NCBI GenBank assembly: GCA_041658205.1
Contig: JBBAAO010000001.1
Span: forward strand, 2,418,001 to 2,482,000
Direction: 5' to 3'
Source of the DNA: Bacteroidota bacterium
Lineage (GTDB): Bacteria; Bacteroidota; Ignavibacteria; UBA10030; UBA8401
DNA: 64,000 bases
A model generated the notes under the pieces. That model was not told where the DNA came from and ran no database searches. It worked only from the letters and a program-made list of their open reading frames with translations. Below, one piece after another: positions 26,734 to 35,302 of this stretch. Each line of letters starts with the position of its first letter. The first letter of the stretch is position 1. The position numbers were made by a program, and so were the translations under genes.

Positions 26734-27921
26734 TTACCGGTATTTTGTTTGAACCGGATTTTGATCCGCCGCGCGATGCAAGATCTGTTTCATCATCGGC
26801 AGATAAAATTTCCAAAAAAAACGAGTCTGATCCGAAACAAAATAGAATGAGAATAATTTACTGAGTAAAAATTCTACATTCCAATATTCTGTCAGCAGTG
26901 TTTCCACGCGATTGTCGGCAAAATCACCAGCAAAATAGATATTGCGTTCTTCACTGTTTGACAGGATCACTGCTGGAAATGAAAGCGGAAGGCCTGCGAC
27001 GGCCATTTTTTCTTTCCCCAAATGATTGCATTGAATTTCATATGTGGCAAGAGCTCGAGCAGAAGAATCAATCTCCATAAATTCAAAGAAGTAATAATAG
27101 GGCACATTGTCTTCCGTTTCCGTCAGCAGAGGGTGTTCACTGTTTCGGATAAAGACTGGCGTATGTGAAAGATCTCCGGATTGGAGCACCACAATTCCCG
27201 GCCTCTCATCCCCCAATGTGCGTTTCACCGTGATAATAATTCCCCGCCCTGAGAAGTTCCACTTTTCTCGATACTGTTTTTGATAAAGATCTTTCATCCA
27301 GTGTGCAGCACTGTTTACATCGTCATAATAGCGGCCAAGTGCGCCCGTAAAATGGACTCCGAACAGTTTTTCTAGACGCTGCTGAACTGGTTTGACTTCC
27401 AACTGTGGATCCTGCATGGTGTTAAACTCCGCAATTGACATCCTCCCCAGCGAATCGTATTGTTCAATCAAACTTATTTCTTCTTCATTAATTCCGCCAT
27501 ACTGTAATTTAATCGGAACATACGTTTCAGGAATCAAACGTTCGTATTGATTATACTCCATGGGATATTCGTACACGCCATACGTATCGACGATGTATAA
27601 TAGAGAAGTCTGAAGAAGTTGTAATTGAGACACATCATTCACTGTAGTATCTTTTGGTTGGTATCCGTAATAATCAACTTCACCATCGTAAAATTCACCT
27701 GAGCGGGGATCAACGTATTTCCAATGATTCAGCAACCAAAAAAAAGAGTGGTGTTCTCGGTAACCCTGGCCTGTGGTTTTATCGATCACTACAACGGCAA
27801 GAGGAGTTTTTGGTACGATGTACCAATAGAGATATGGAACAACGAAAACAATAAGGAGTAACGCGGCGATTGTGAAGATGATTTTGTGGGTATAGAAAAA
27901 TCGTTTTTTCGATCGCTGCAT
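26734..27921 (-). CDS. Membrane-anchored extracytoplasmic protein of unknown function
   Basis: A 395-residue protein with one N-terminal membrane helix (about 13-36, KIIFTIAALLLIVFVVPYLY) and a large extracytoplasmic domain. I do not recognise a named family. The stretch LLYIVDTYGVYEYP, then YGGINEEEISLIEQY and MSIAEFNTMQDP, looks like a Rossmann-type or glutamine-amidotransferase-like core; GVHFTGALGRYYDD and KWNFSGRGIIITVKRT follow. Similar FNT...GRY...W-F-G-G phrasing occurs, from memory, in membrane proteins beside polysaccharide synthases. The gene lies 12 bp after the receiver gene and 30 bp before the HEAT gene in one operon, so a role in polymer modification or export is inferred only. 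Confidence 0.65.
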   Translation of the reverse strand: MQRSKKRFFYTHKIIFTIAALLLIVFVVPYLYWYIVPKTPLAVVVIDKTTGQGYREHHSFFWLLNHWKYVDPRSGEFYDGEVDYYGYQPKDTTVNDVSQLQLLQTSLLYIVDTYGVYEYPMEYNQYERLIPETYVPIKLQYGGINEEEISLIEQYDSLGRMSIAEFNTMQDPQLEVKPVQQRLEKLFGVHFTGALGRYYDDVNSAAHWMKDLYQKQYREKWNFSGRGIIITVKRTLGDERPGIVVLQSGDLSHTPVFIRNSEHPLLTETEDNVPYYYFFEFMEIDSSARALATYEIQCNHLGKEKMAVAGLPLSFPAVILSNSEERNIYFAGDFADNRVETLLTEYWNVEFLLSKLFSFYFVSDQTRFFWKFYLPMMKQILHRAADQNPVQTKYR

Positions 27922-27932
27922 GAGTATTTCAG

Positions 27933-28310
27933 TTAAGTTTTATTTCGCGCTAATACGGATTTTACTCGCACAAGAAGTTCTTGAGGACTGAATGGTTTTT
28001 TGATGTAATCTTCAACACCAAGGGAAAATCCTTCCACAATTTCTTTTTCCAGAGTTCTGGAGGTGAGCATAACAACAGGGATTGACTTCGTAGTGGGATT
28101 TTTCTTAAGTGCAATCACCAATTCTTTTCCCCCCATCACCGGCATCATCACATCAGTGATAATAAGGTTCACCGTGTTTTTCTTTAAAAATTCGAGCGCT
28201 TCGGCACCATTATGCGCCGCGGAGACTTCGTATCCCGAATTCTTCAGTTTAAATGCAACAAGTTGTTCTATGTTACTGTCGTCTTCAACGACGAGTATCT
28301 TTTCTGCCAT
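27933..28310 (-). CDS. Single-domain response regulator (CheY-like)
   Basis: A 125-residue receiver with the start at 28310 (MAEKILVVEDDSN). The acidic pocket (E9-D11), phosphoacceptor Asp53 in LIITDVMMP, Thr in VVMLTSR and Lys in YIKKPFSP are all present. There is no output domain, so it acts by protein-protein contact. It is first in the operon with the HEAT protein, GT2 and export-type barrel. Phosphorylation-dependent control of polymer synthesis is a plausible inference; its kinase is not adjacent (the nearest in this window is at 2034-5570). Confidence 0.93.
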   Translation of the reverse strand: MAEKILVVEDDSNIEQLVAFKLKNSGYEVSAAHNGAEALEFLKKNTVNLIITDVMMPVMGGKELVIALKKNPTTKSIPVVMLTSRTLEKEIVEGFSLGVEDYIKKPFSPQELLVRVKSVLARNKT

Positions 28311-28352
28311 AGGTTTTGACCAATATACAAAAGGCTGAGCTGATATTACATG

Positions 28353-28390
28353 AGAAAAAAACAAAGGGAAGGCATTTCTGCCTTCCCTTC
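28353..28390 (-). terminator. Terminator downstream of tRNA-Gly
   Basis: An 11-bp perfect stem AAGGGAAGGCA/TGCCTTCCCTT with a 4-nt loop (28364-28389), followed in the minus direction by a T7 run. It starts within a few bases of the tRNA 3-prime end and separates the tRNA from the operon beginning at 28310. Confidence 0.85.
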
Positions 28391-28395
28391 TTTTG

Positions 28396-28467
28396 AGCGA
28401 GAGACGGGGATCGAACCCGCGACGTCAAGCTTGGGAAGCTTGCATTCTACCACTGAATTACTCTCGC
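28396..28467 (-). tRNA. tRNA-Gly (CCC)
   Basis: A 72-nt cloverleaf on the minus strand. The acceptor GCGAGAG pairs with CTCTCGC, the D-arm is ATTC/GAAT, the anticodon stem CAAGC/GCTTG carries loop TTCCCAA with anticodon CCC (reads GGG), and the T-arm is GCGGG-TTCGATC-CCCGT. Discriminator U; CCA not encoded. An intrinsic terminator follows. Confidence 0.94.
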
Positions 28468-28581
28468 AAATCCCTTCCATAAAGTACAATTTTTTTTCCT
28501 ATATTGCATCGCCAATATGGAAACTTTTTCACTCTGTTATAGGTTTAAGCTTTCAACTCACAATCACAATAAGGAATCACC

Positions 28582-29445
28582 ATGAAAAACCTCTCCATCC
28601 TTGTATTATCGCTGGTTATCGTTGCCAGCAATATGTTTGCACAAATGCCGCCGTCGAAGATGCTCCGTGTAAGCCCCTATGCTTCTGTAACACAGACAAT
28701 CGGCATTACGGAAGCTACTATTTCCTATCACCGTCCGGGAGTAAAAGGACGCGAAATTTTTGGGAAACTTGAACAATTCGGAAAAGTGTGGCGTGCAGGG
28801 GCAAATAATGCAACATCATTTGAATTTTCTCAGGATGTCACCATTGCCGGAACAACGTTAAAGGCTGGACGATATGAATTTTTCTTGATCCCAACAGAGA
28901 ATGAATGGACAGTAATCTTTAATTCTGCAAAAGATCAATGGGGTGCTTATTCATATGATTCAACTTTGAATGTTATCACTTTCAAAGTAACACCGGATAC
29001 AATTCCTCACGAAGAATGGTTGTCGTATAGTTTTTCGGACTTGACCAGCTCATCCGCAAAAGTCTCTTTAAAGTGGAATAAAACCGCTGTTTCATTTATA
29101 ATTAACACCAACACTGAAGAGAACATTAAGAAAGTAGAAGCGTCGTATTCCTCACTCGCTGCACAGCAGGCAGCAATGTTTGCTCGCTATTCACTGGACA
29201 CTAAAACAGACGTTGACAATGGAATTGCTGCCGTTAACCGAGCAATTGCCATTACACCAAGTTTTTCCAATCTCTCTTTAAAAGCAAATCTTCTTGCACA
29301 AAAAGAACAATGGTCCGAAGCCGTAAAGACAGGCGAAGAGGCATTGAAAGCGGGAAAAGAGAGTGGCGCAAACACAGCAAACTTTGAGAAGACAATGACT
29401 GGATGGAAAGAAAAACTTCCTCCGGTAAAAGGGAAGAAAAAATAA
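28582..29445 (+). CDS. DUF2911-domain exported protein with TPR-like tail
   Basis: A 287-residue protein with signal peptide MKNLSILVLSLVIVASNMFA and a good ribosome site AAGGAATCACC. Residues about 25-170 match DUF2911: SPYASVTQTIGITEATISYH, WRAGANNATSFEFSQDV and DQWGAYSYD are characteristic phrases. The C-terminal part (AINRAIAITPSFSNL, GEEALKAGKE) looks like one or two TPR-type helix pairs, an arrangement common for this family. Molecular function unknown; location periplasmic or surface. It stands alone, ending at a bidirectional terminator. Confidence 0.88.
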   Translation: MKNLSILVLSLVIVASNMFAQMPPSKMLRVSPYASVTQTIGITEATISYHRPGVKGREIFGKLEQFGKVWRAGANNATSFEFSQDVTIAGTTLKAGRYEFFLIPTENEWTVIFNSAKDQWGAYSYDSTLNVITFKVTPDTIPHEEWLSYSFSDLTSSSAKVSLKWNKTAVSFIINTNTEENIKKVEASYSSLAAQQAAMFARYSLDTKTDVDNGIAAVNRAIAITPSFSNLSLKANLLAQKEQWSEAVKTGEEALKAGKESGANTANFEKTMTGWKEKLPPVKGKKK

Positions 29446-29462
29446 ACTGACAGATGTTTCAT

Positions 29463-29491
29463 AAAAAAGGGGAGTTCAACTCCCCTTTTTT
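29463..29491. terminator. Bidirectional terminator between convergent genes
   Basis: AAAAAAGGGGAG pairs with CTCCCCTTTTTT across a small loop. Placed between the stop at 29445 (plus) and the stop at 29490 (minus), it can serve both transcripts. Confidence 0.88.
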
Positions 29492-30746
29492 ATTTCAACA
29501 AAAGCATTTTTTTACTCTCCGAATATTTACCCACCCGCAATGTGTAATAATAGATGCCGGATGAAAACCGTTCAGCATTCCAATTAAAAGAATGCACTCC
29601 TGCTGTAAGTGTGGAGTTTACTAAAGAGGTTACTTCCTGTCCAAGCATAGTAAATACTTTCAACGAAACCGCAGTCTCGTGTGCAAGATGAAACTGAATT
29701 TGTGTACTGGGATTAAATGGGTTCGGGAAATTTTGGAATAATGTAAAATCAAAAACATTTTGAACATCAGGAGTAACATTCAAAACTTTTAGCGTGTTGA
29801 CGGCAAACTCTGCTGATGCTCTGACATCGGGATCTACGTCGTTTTGTGCAGTCTTAAGTACATTGAGAATATCGTTCTTTCTTGATTGTATTTGGAACTT
29901 GAGTGTGTCCCATCTTTTTATCAGATCTTCCCCTACCCATGGAGATGACCGTACAAAGAATCTCCATGATCCTTCAATGGCATGTTTACGTACCCACCAT
30001 TCAGGTGCATATTGAATTGCCGTTAAGATGGAATCCAGATTGGGAAACATCGTCATAGCATATCGGGGAGGAATGTTCCAGCGATAAATCTTCACCCCAG
30101 ATCGTGCACCTCCTTCTTCAAGAAGTGCATTTCGAGCCGAACCGGTTCCCGATACAGTGACATACCAATAATATCGATAGATACATCCAGCAGGACAATC
30201 TCCGCTGCCGTATGAAAATGCAAAATGATCAATATTATTTTTTCGAAAGTACTCTATGTTATTGGCGTCACCACCGTAACCATTTGGCTCTGCAAAATTT
30301 ACACCTCTATGTTTTGCATAGAGAGCGGACAACCGTTGCATTTGAAGAGGTGTCTTAAATGTAAGAATATAAAATCCTGAAGCTCTGTAGCCGGTGTCCG
30401 CCTTCACAAGTCCATAGACCTTTCCAAGTGAATCGATATACGTATCACCCGTCAATAACTCCAACCTTCTCCACGCTTCACTCCACTCTGCACTTGTAGA
30501 AATAAGCAATTGACTGATGACATACTGCCGGCGGGCATGAATCGAATTGAGAGTGTCGTACTTCAAGCGTGCAATGATTAAACTAGAATCGATTTTTTGT
30601 GCCCATAGAGAATCCAACATGATCCCTTCCTGCACTCTCAGTGTCAATTCAATTGCATCGCTCGAAATCTGGGCGGGCGCTCTTGTTGAACAGAACACCA
30701 TGGCCAGACCAATAATGCAACGATATATCGTTCGAAATTTGGTCAT
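29490..30746 (-). CDS. Secreted protein with type IX secretion C-terminal domain
   Basis: A 418-residue protein with signal peptide MTKFRTIYRCIIGLAMVFCS. The body (about 30-335) has no domain I can name; it contains a WVRKHAIEGSWRF segment and a helical stretch VDPDVRASAEFAVNTLK reminiscent of one HEAT-like repeat. Residues about 338-418 are a classic type IX sorting domain: FTLFQNFPNPFNPSTQIQF, LKVFTMLGQEV and FSSGIYYYTLRVGKYSESKK. It should therefore cross the outer membrane by the Por machinery and be anchored or released at the surface. The machinery genes are not in this window. Confidence 0.88.
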   Translation of the reverse strand: MTKFRTIYRCIIGLAMVFCSTRAPAQISSDAIELTLRVQEGIMLDSLWAQKIDSSLIIARLKYDTLNSIHARRQYVISQLLISTSAEWSEAWRRLELLTGDTYIDSLGKVYGLVKADTGYRASGFYILTFKTPLQMQRLSALYAKHRGVNFAEPNGYGGDANNIEYFRKNNIDHFAFSYGSGDCPAGCIYRYYWYVTVSGTGSARNALLEEGGARSGVKIYRWNIPPRYAMTMFPNLDSILTAIQYAPEWWVRKHAIEGSWRFFVRSSPWVGEDLIKRWDTLKFQIQSRKNDILNVLKTAQNDVDPDVRASAEFAVNTLKVLNVTPDVQNVFDFTLFQNFPNPFNPSTQIQFHLAHETAVSLKVFTMLGQEVTSLVNSTLTAGVHSFNWNAERFSSGIYYYTLRVGKYSESKKMLLLK

Positions 30747-30819
30747 AAAGTTTTTCCTTGCAGTGTCACTCTTTATAATTATACAAATTTCCTGTTATCT
30801 TTTAACAAAAGCAATAATT

Positions 30820-32049
30820 CTATTTTGTAAACAAGACTATCCTATTCGAATTCGTCCCTTTTGAATTATTATCAACTCCCCAAATATTTGCCGTTTTTGT
30901 AAATTGCTGTTGATTGATCATAATCGCTTCACAGCGAAATCCGGCAAGCAAACCAAGGTTCACCACATACTCTTCCAATTTAATCGTTCCACTTCGTACT
31001 TCTCCCACTTCAAAAGCGACCCAGCCGTTTTTTTTTGTGATCCGATAGAGTTCCCGAAATACATCTCCCATAACATTGCACCAATCATCCAGTGTGCGCG
31101 ACATTGTAATATTTATTGAAACCTTTTTCGCATCAATTCCATTGAACCAGCATCGAAGCCAGTTATCGTTTACGTACTGCACCACATCAAGAAATGGGGG
31201 AGATGTTACAGTAAGTGCGACAGAATTATTCTTGATTTTCTTTGTGACGCGAGCATCCGCAGTGATAAATGCTGCTTTTTTTGCAGCCTTCCCAAGCGTT
31301 TTCTTTTGCTCATCATTGATTTGATTGATTAATTGTTTCGATTTTTTCAGAATGATGTCCTTTACATTTCTATACTCCGGCTTTTGCTTTCGCAGTCTGT
31401 TTATTTTTCTCTGGCTCTCCGCAGATAATGCCTGGTTTGGTGGAAGCGTATAAACAGAAAAAAAACCTTTCGAATGTCCCGTCAATCTGTTTGTTGCAAC
31501 CATTCGTATCCAACGATCGATGGAATCTTCTTCACTTTTTTGAGATCGAGAATGTAGATATTTTTTCAGCGATAGTATCTCAGACATTGTTTCTTTATGA
31601 TAAAACATCGAAAGGTCTATATTGGAAGAAGTTTTGGTTTTTAGCGAAATCTTTTCCAATCGCTCAGTGATTTCTTCAATGGAAGGGATAATCAGTCGCG
31701 ATTGAGATAAGATCGCACTTAACGGATTGATATCGTTTGCGATAATATTTCTTTGAAGAAGAGCCGCTTCGATAATTGTTGTACCCCTGCCGGAAAATGG
31801 ATCATACACAACATCACCCGGTTTTGTTAATCGTTCAATAAAGAAACGGGGTAATTGCGGTTTAAAACAAGCTCGGTATGAAACTTCATGAATTGAGTGT
31901 GCCTGCCTCTGTTTCGATGTCCAATATTCATTAGTGAATATTGGAATCGATTGCTTGTCAATATTTAAAGATGAAACACGGGATTTATTTCGCTTCCCGT
32001 TTTCCCTAGAGACAAAATCGAATAATTGGTCGTTGAGCAGTTTCTTCAT
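30820..32049 (-). CDS. Orphan DNA methyltransferase, SPP(F) type (probable m4C)
   Basis: About 409 residues with the start at 32049 (MKKLLNDQLFDFVSRENG), 2 bp after the stop of the deacetylase gene; an in-frame extension further upstream lies inside that gene. Motif I is VYDPFSGRGTTIIEAALL (SAM binding) and ANDINPLSA follows. The catalytic motif IV is TSPPFLDVVQYV about 200 residues later, so the order is I-TRD-IV. SPP[YF] is typical of N4-cytosine enzymes, although N6-adenine activity cannot be excluded. No restriction endonuclease is adjacent, so it looks like a solitary methyltransferase. Recognition sequence unknown. Confidence 0.85.
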   Translation of the reverse strand: MKKLLNDQLFDFVSRENGKRNKSRVSSLNIDKQSIPIFTNEYWTSKQRQAHSIHEVSYRACFKPQLPRFFIERLTKPGDVVYDPFSGRGTTIIEAALLQRNIIANDINPLSAILSQSRLIIPSIEEITERLEKISLKTKTSSNIDLSMFYHKETMSEILSLKKYLHSRSQKSEEDSIDRWIRMVATNRLTGHSKGFFSVYTLPPNQALSAESQRKINRLRKQKPEYRNVKDIILKKSKQLINQINDEQKKTLGKAAKKAAFITADARVTKKIKNNSVALTVTSPPFLDVVQYVNDNWLRCWFNGIDAKKVSINITMSRTLDDWCNVMGDVFRELYRITKKNGWVAFEVGEVRSGTIKLEEYVVNLGLLAGFRCEAIMINQQQFTKTANIWGVDNNSKGTNSNRIVLFTK

Positions 32050-32051
32050 TC

Positions 32052-34508
32052 TTATTTCCCAACGGAAACTAAATTTGCAAACAATCGATAAGCACCTTCC
32101 ACACCAGCCGGTAATTGACGGAAGAATGAAAGTCCGGTAAAGATGTAATGTCCTTTTCCATACCGTGTGTAGAGTAAACTTCCTTCCAGCAGCTGTTCGT
32201 TCGGATCGGCACACGACAGCACCGTCTCAAATTTTGGATCCCACGTTGATGCAAAATACAATCCACGCTCCTGCACCCAATGTTGAAAATCACTCGAGGA
32301 AATTTTATTTGGTGAATTTAGCAATGCATGTTCCGGTTTGATGAAGTTCATCGCTGCATATTCATCTGTCACTCTATTGCGGGAAAGTGCAAACGGAAAG
32401 GGGCCGATATTTTCCGTCTGTCCTCGTTCCAACACTTGATATTGCACAACATATGTTCCCCCTTGTTCAACATATTTCATCAAAGTTGAATGCGATAGAC
32501 GCAATTGTTCGCGTGTATTATAGGAGCGCACGCCCGCAACAATCGCATCATACTTGGTAAGATTTCCATTCAACAATTCCACATCCGTAATGAGCGAAAC
32601 TGTATACCCCATTTGTCGTAATGCGTTCGGCACTTCATCACCGGCACCCATAATATATCCAACTGTTGTTCCATTTTTTTTCAGATCGAATTTTAAGGAT
32701 CGGCTAGTGGCATGTGTCAAAATAGACTGGGGTGAAATATGATCATGAACAATATGTTTTACGGTCGAGTTATAAATTTCTCCATTAACAACAGCTTCGG
32801 CGATAAGCTCTCCACTGGAGGTCGTTGAATCCGGATAAATGGTAAAAATTACTTCCGTTTCGGAATCTTTTTTCAATATTGAAAATTTCTGTTCTAAAGA
32901 AACATTCCATCCCTTGGACGATTTCAATGATACAACACCGGCAACATTCTCTCGTGAAGAATGAAGTCTAACGATTACATTTTTAGATGTAGTCTCATTC
33001 CACACAATATTTTTCTCGTCCATCAATACGGAGATTGGCGGAATCACTTCCACATTTCGCACTTGTTCTCCTTGGATATCGTCAATCCATTTATATCTGA
33101 CCGGAACATTGAAAATGAATGGTTCATTCTCAATCGTTACCGAAGTCGCAACATACAGAATGGCAGGATTCTCAGCTTTCCCAATGACCGATTGATCAGA
33201 AACGGAATACCGATTATCCTTCGGATCGGACGTGAGCCAATATGGTTGTGAATACATCTCATTTGAATGGATGGTGGAAGCAAACTGGATGTGAAACGGT
33301 TCATTATAATTCAACAACTGTTTGGATTCTTTATTCAAATTCAATTCAGGTGAAAATGCTGAGGCAACAGTGATCTTCGCCGACGAACGATTAAGGAATG
33401 TTAATCCAATCTTGATGGAATCATTGCGGGAATAAAGTGCATCATCAGCACGAGCTTCAATCGATAACGCAGCGGACGATTGAATAACCGATGCAAGTTC
33501 TTCCATTTTTCGATTGATGAGCGGATCGAAATTCACTTTCCTCAGTTCTTGATAAAAACGTACAAGCGTTGGAATACATTTTTCGGGCGATGAGGGAATA
33601 AATTTTTTCTTAATCTCTTCTGCCATTTGCTGAAGTTTTTTTCCATTGGAATACCTATTCCACGTAACATTAACGTCGTCGAACAGATCGTTTTTCATCG
33701 ATTCACCTGCCGTCACCACAAACTCGTTTACACTTGTCCCTTTGTTCTGCGCAGAACCCATCGCCTGACTCTTATGCATTGAACGGCTGATCCCAGCAAG
33801 CTCAGTATAGGATTTACCTAGGAGCGGATTGTATTCACCTACATCAATCTTTACTGTTGCTATATTTCCTGGATTTGAATTATTTCCGCCAAAACGAAAA
33901 TAATTAAAAAGAAGCCGCTTTGCCTTCCATGGCTGGACAAATCTCAATTGTTCGGGAAACACATTTGGATCGCCGGAAATCTTAAACGCTTCTTCAGCAA
34001 GAATTGCGGAGGCAAGATGATGTCCGTGCCCACCCTGCGTTGGAGAAAACCGGTTGATAATAATATCGGGACGGAATGTCCGAATAACCCAAACGACATC
34101 TTTCAGCACGCTGTCTTTATTCCATAACCGGAGAGATTCTTCTGCAGACTTCGAATATCCAAAATCGATCGCCCGTGTAAAAAATTGTTCGGCTCCATCC
34201 ACTTTACGCGCCTCCAATAATTCCTGCGTCCGAATAACACCAAGTTCAACTCCTTGTTCAGAGCCGATCAGATTTTGTCCACCTTCGCCGCGTGTAATAG
34301 CCAAATATCCGGTGCGATATAATTTTCCTTTGGAAAAATATGAAAGCAGCGCGGTGTTTTCATCGTCGGGGTGTGCGGCAATATACAGAACTGATCCAAG
34401 AACGGAGAGTTTGTTCACGGCAAGCTGCAGTTCAACAGCATCCATCTGACGTTGTTGCGCAACTGAAATTTGAATCAGGAATAAAATTACAACAAGGTAT
34501 TTTTTCAT
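32052..34508 (-). CDS. Secreted PIG-L family deacetylase with C-terminal GATase-like domain
   Basis: About 818 residues with the start at 34508 (MKKYLVVILFLIQISVAQ signal). Residues about 35-250 form a LmbE/PIG-L zinc deacetylase: YIAAHPDDENTALL (His46, Asp48-Asp49 metal and catalytic residues) and QGGHGHHLASAI (HxxH). A middle beta-rich region of NPCBM/Ig-like character follows. The last 200 residues (VGYIMGAGDEVPNALRQMGY, YDAIVAGVRSYNT) resemble a glutamine-amidotransferase-like or ThuA-like fold. Long proteins of this composition are common in Bacteroidota and presumably N-deacetylate a GlcNAc-type glycan. Its transcript runs on into the DNA methyltransferase. Confidence 0.88.
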   Translation of the reverse strand: MKKYLVVILFLIQISVAQQRQMDAVELQLAVNKLSVLGSVLYIAAHPDDENTALLSYFSKGKLYRTGYLAITRGEGGQNLIGSEQGVELGVIRTQELLEARKVDGAEQFFTRAIDFGYSKSAEESLRLWNKDSVLKDVVWVIRTFRPDIIINRFSPTQGGHGHHLASAILAEEAFKISGDPNVFPEQLRFVQPWKAKRLLFNYFRFGGNNSNPGNIATVKIDVGEYNPLLGKSYTELAGISRSMHKSQAMGSAQNKGTSVNEFVVTAGESMKNDLFDDVNVTWNRYSNGKKLQQMAEEIKKKFIPSSPEKCIPTLVRFYQELRKVNFDPLINRKMEELASVIQSSAALSIEARADDALYSRNDSIKIGLTFLNRSSAKITVASAFSPELNLNKESKQLLNYNEPFHIQFASTIHSNEMYSQPYWLTSDPKDNRYSVSDQSVIGKAENPAILYVATSVTIENEPFIFNVPVRYKWIDDIQGEQVRNVEVIPPISVLMDEKNIVWNETTSKNVIVRLHSSRENVAGVVSLKSSKGWNVSLEQKFSILKKDSETEVIFTIYPDSTTSSGELIAEAVVNGEIYNSTVKHIVHDHISPQSILTHATSRSLKFDLKKNGTTVGYIMGAGDEVPNALRQMGYTVSLITDVELLNGNLTKYDAIVAGVRSYNTREQLRLSHSTLMKYVEQGGTYVVQYQVLERGQTENIGPFPFALSRNRVTDEYAAMNFIKPEHALLNSPNKISSSDFQHWVQERGLYFASTWDPKFETVLSCADPNEQLLEGSLLYTRYGKGHYIFTGLSFFRQLPAGVEGAYRLFANLVSVGK

Positions 34509-34526
34509 ATATTCATTAGAGGTTAT

Positions 34527-34786
34527 TAGAACCCATTTCAAAAATGAAACTATTGCCATTCTGAGCAAGCCTTGGATTTTTTTATACTAAGCGCAGCGAA
34601 GCCCCGTTGTTCGGGGTGCCGTGCATGTAAAAAACTTATCGGCAAATCTGATGCTAATTTCAGATTCTTCATCCCGATATCCTTCGCTCCGGTCCGACAC
34701 GAAGTTTCCCTTAGGGAAGGACTCCTTCGGAAATTGCATCGGGATTCAGAATGACCGTTATTTTTGTGTTTTTGAAATGGATTCTA
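34527..34786. mobile_element. 260-bp MITE-like element with terminal inverted repeats
   Basis: Ends TAGAACCCATTTCAAAAA (34527-34544) and, inverted, TAGAATCCATTTCAAAAA (34786-34769) match at 17 of 18 positions; an inner CATTCTGA is also mirrored (about 34557 and 34754). The interior holds further palindromes and no coding frame of quality. It fills the gap between two divergent genes almost exactly: the left end is 18 bp from the deacetylase start and the right end 7 bp from the methyltransferase start. The promoters of both genes must therefore lie within it. Confidence 0.72.
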
Positions 34787-34793
34787 TAAAAAA

Positions 34794-35222
34794 ATGTATT
34801 CAAAACTCTTAGTCATAGCTCAATTTACGCTTATTGTCGCAATAGTACAATACTGCGAATTTCCATTTTATAATCCCTACTTATTATTCTTGGGAATATT
34901 TGGTGGGTTGATCGGTATTCTTGCTATTTTTACAATGAAATTAAACAATCTTCGCGTTCAGCCAATTCCAAAATCAGACGCAGAACTTATCACTTCAGGA
35001 ATCTATCAGTACATTCGTCATCCGATGTACACATCCGTGCTCGTAATGATGTTGTCGTTTGTTCTCAATACTATAGAAATAATTTCAGTTTCCCTGTTTT
35101 GTGTACTTATAATAACCCTCATTGTCAAACTGCAATATGAAGAACAGTTGTTACAACAGAAATTTACTGACTATTCAGATTACATGAAACAAACCTACCG
35201 ATTGATTCCGTTTATTTTCTAA
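34794..35222 (+). CDS. Isoprenylcysteine carboxyl methyltransferase (ICMT)-like membrane protein
   Basis: A 142-residue polytopic protein. The C-terminal half carries the family signature: ITSGIYQYIRHPMYTSVLV followed by a hydrophobic pair and KLQYEEQLLQQKF-DYSDYMKQT, the SAM-binding half of ICMT/PEMT-like integral methyltransferases. Bacterial members modify lipids or small molecules; the substrate is unknown. The ATG begins 7 bp after the MITE-like element with no Shine-Dalgarno sequence. A longer relative is at 49057-49746. Confidence 0.85.
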   Translation: MYSKLLVIAQFTLIVAIVQYCEFPFYNPYLLFLGIFGGLIGILAIFTMKLNNLRVQPIPKSDAELITSGIYQYIRHPMYTSVLVMMLSFVLNTIEIISVSLFCVLIITLIVKLQYEEQLLQQKFTDYSDYMKQTYRLIPFIF

Positions 35223-35302
35223 TTCTTAACTATCTGAACTATGTGTCTACTTGTCCGCCTTCATTTTGACTGATGTAGTGTGCTTTTTTCAACGACCTGA
35301 AA

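Noticed and set aside
26600..26815. Minus-strand frame across the junction of the HEAT gene and the upstream anchored-protein gene
   Set aside because: It overlaps both genes in another frame, has no membrane segment or ribosome site, and competes with the well-supported ATT-start model.
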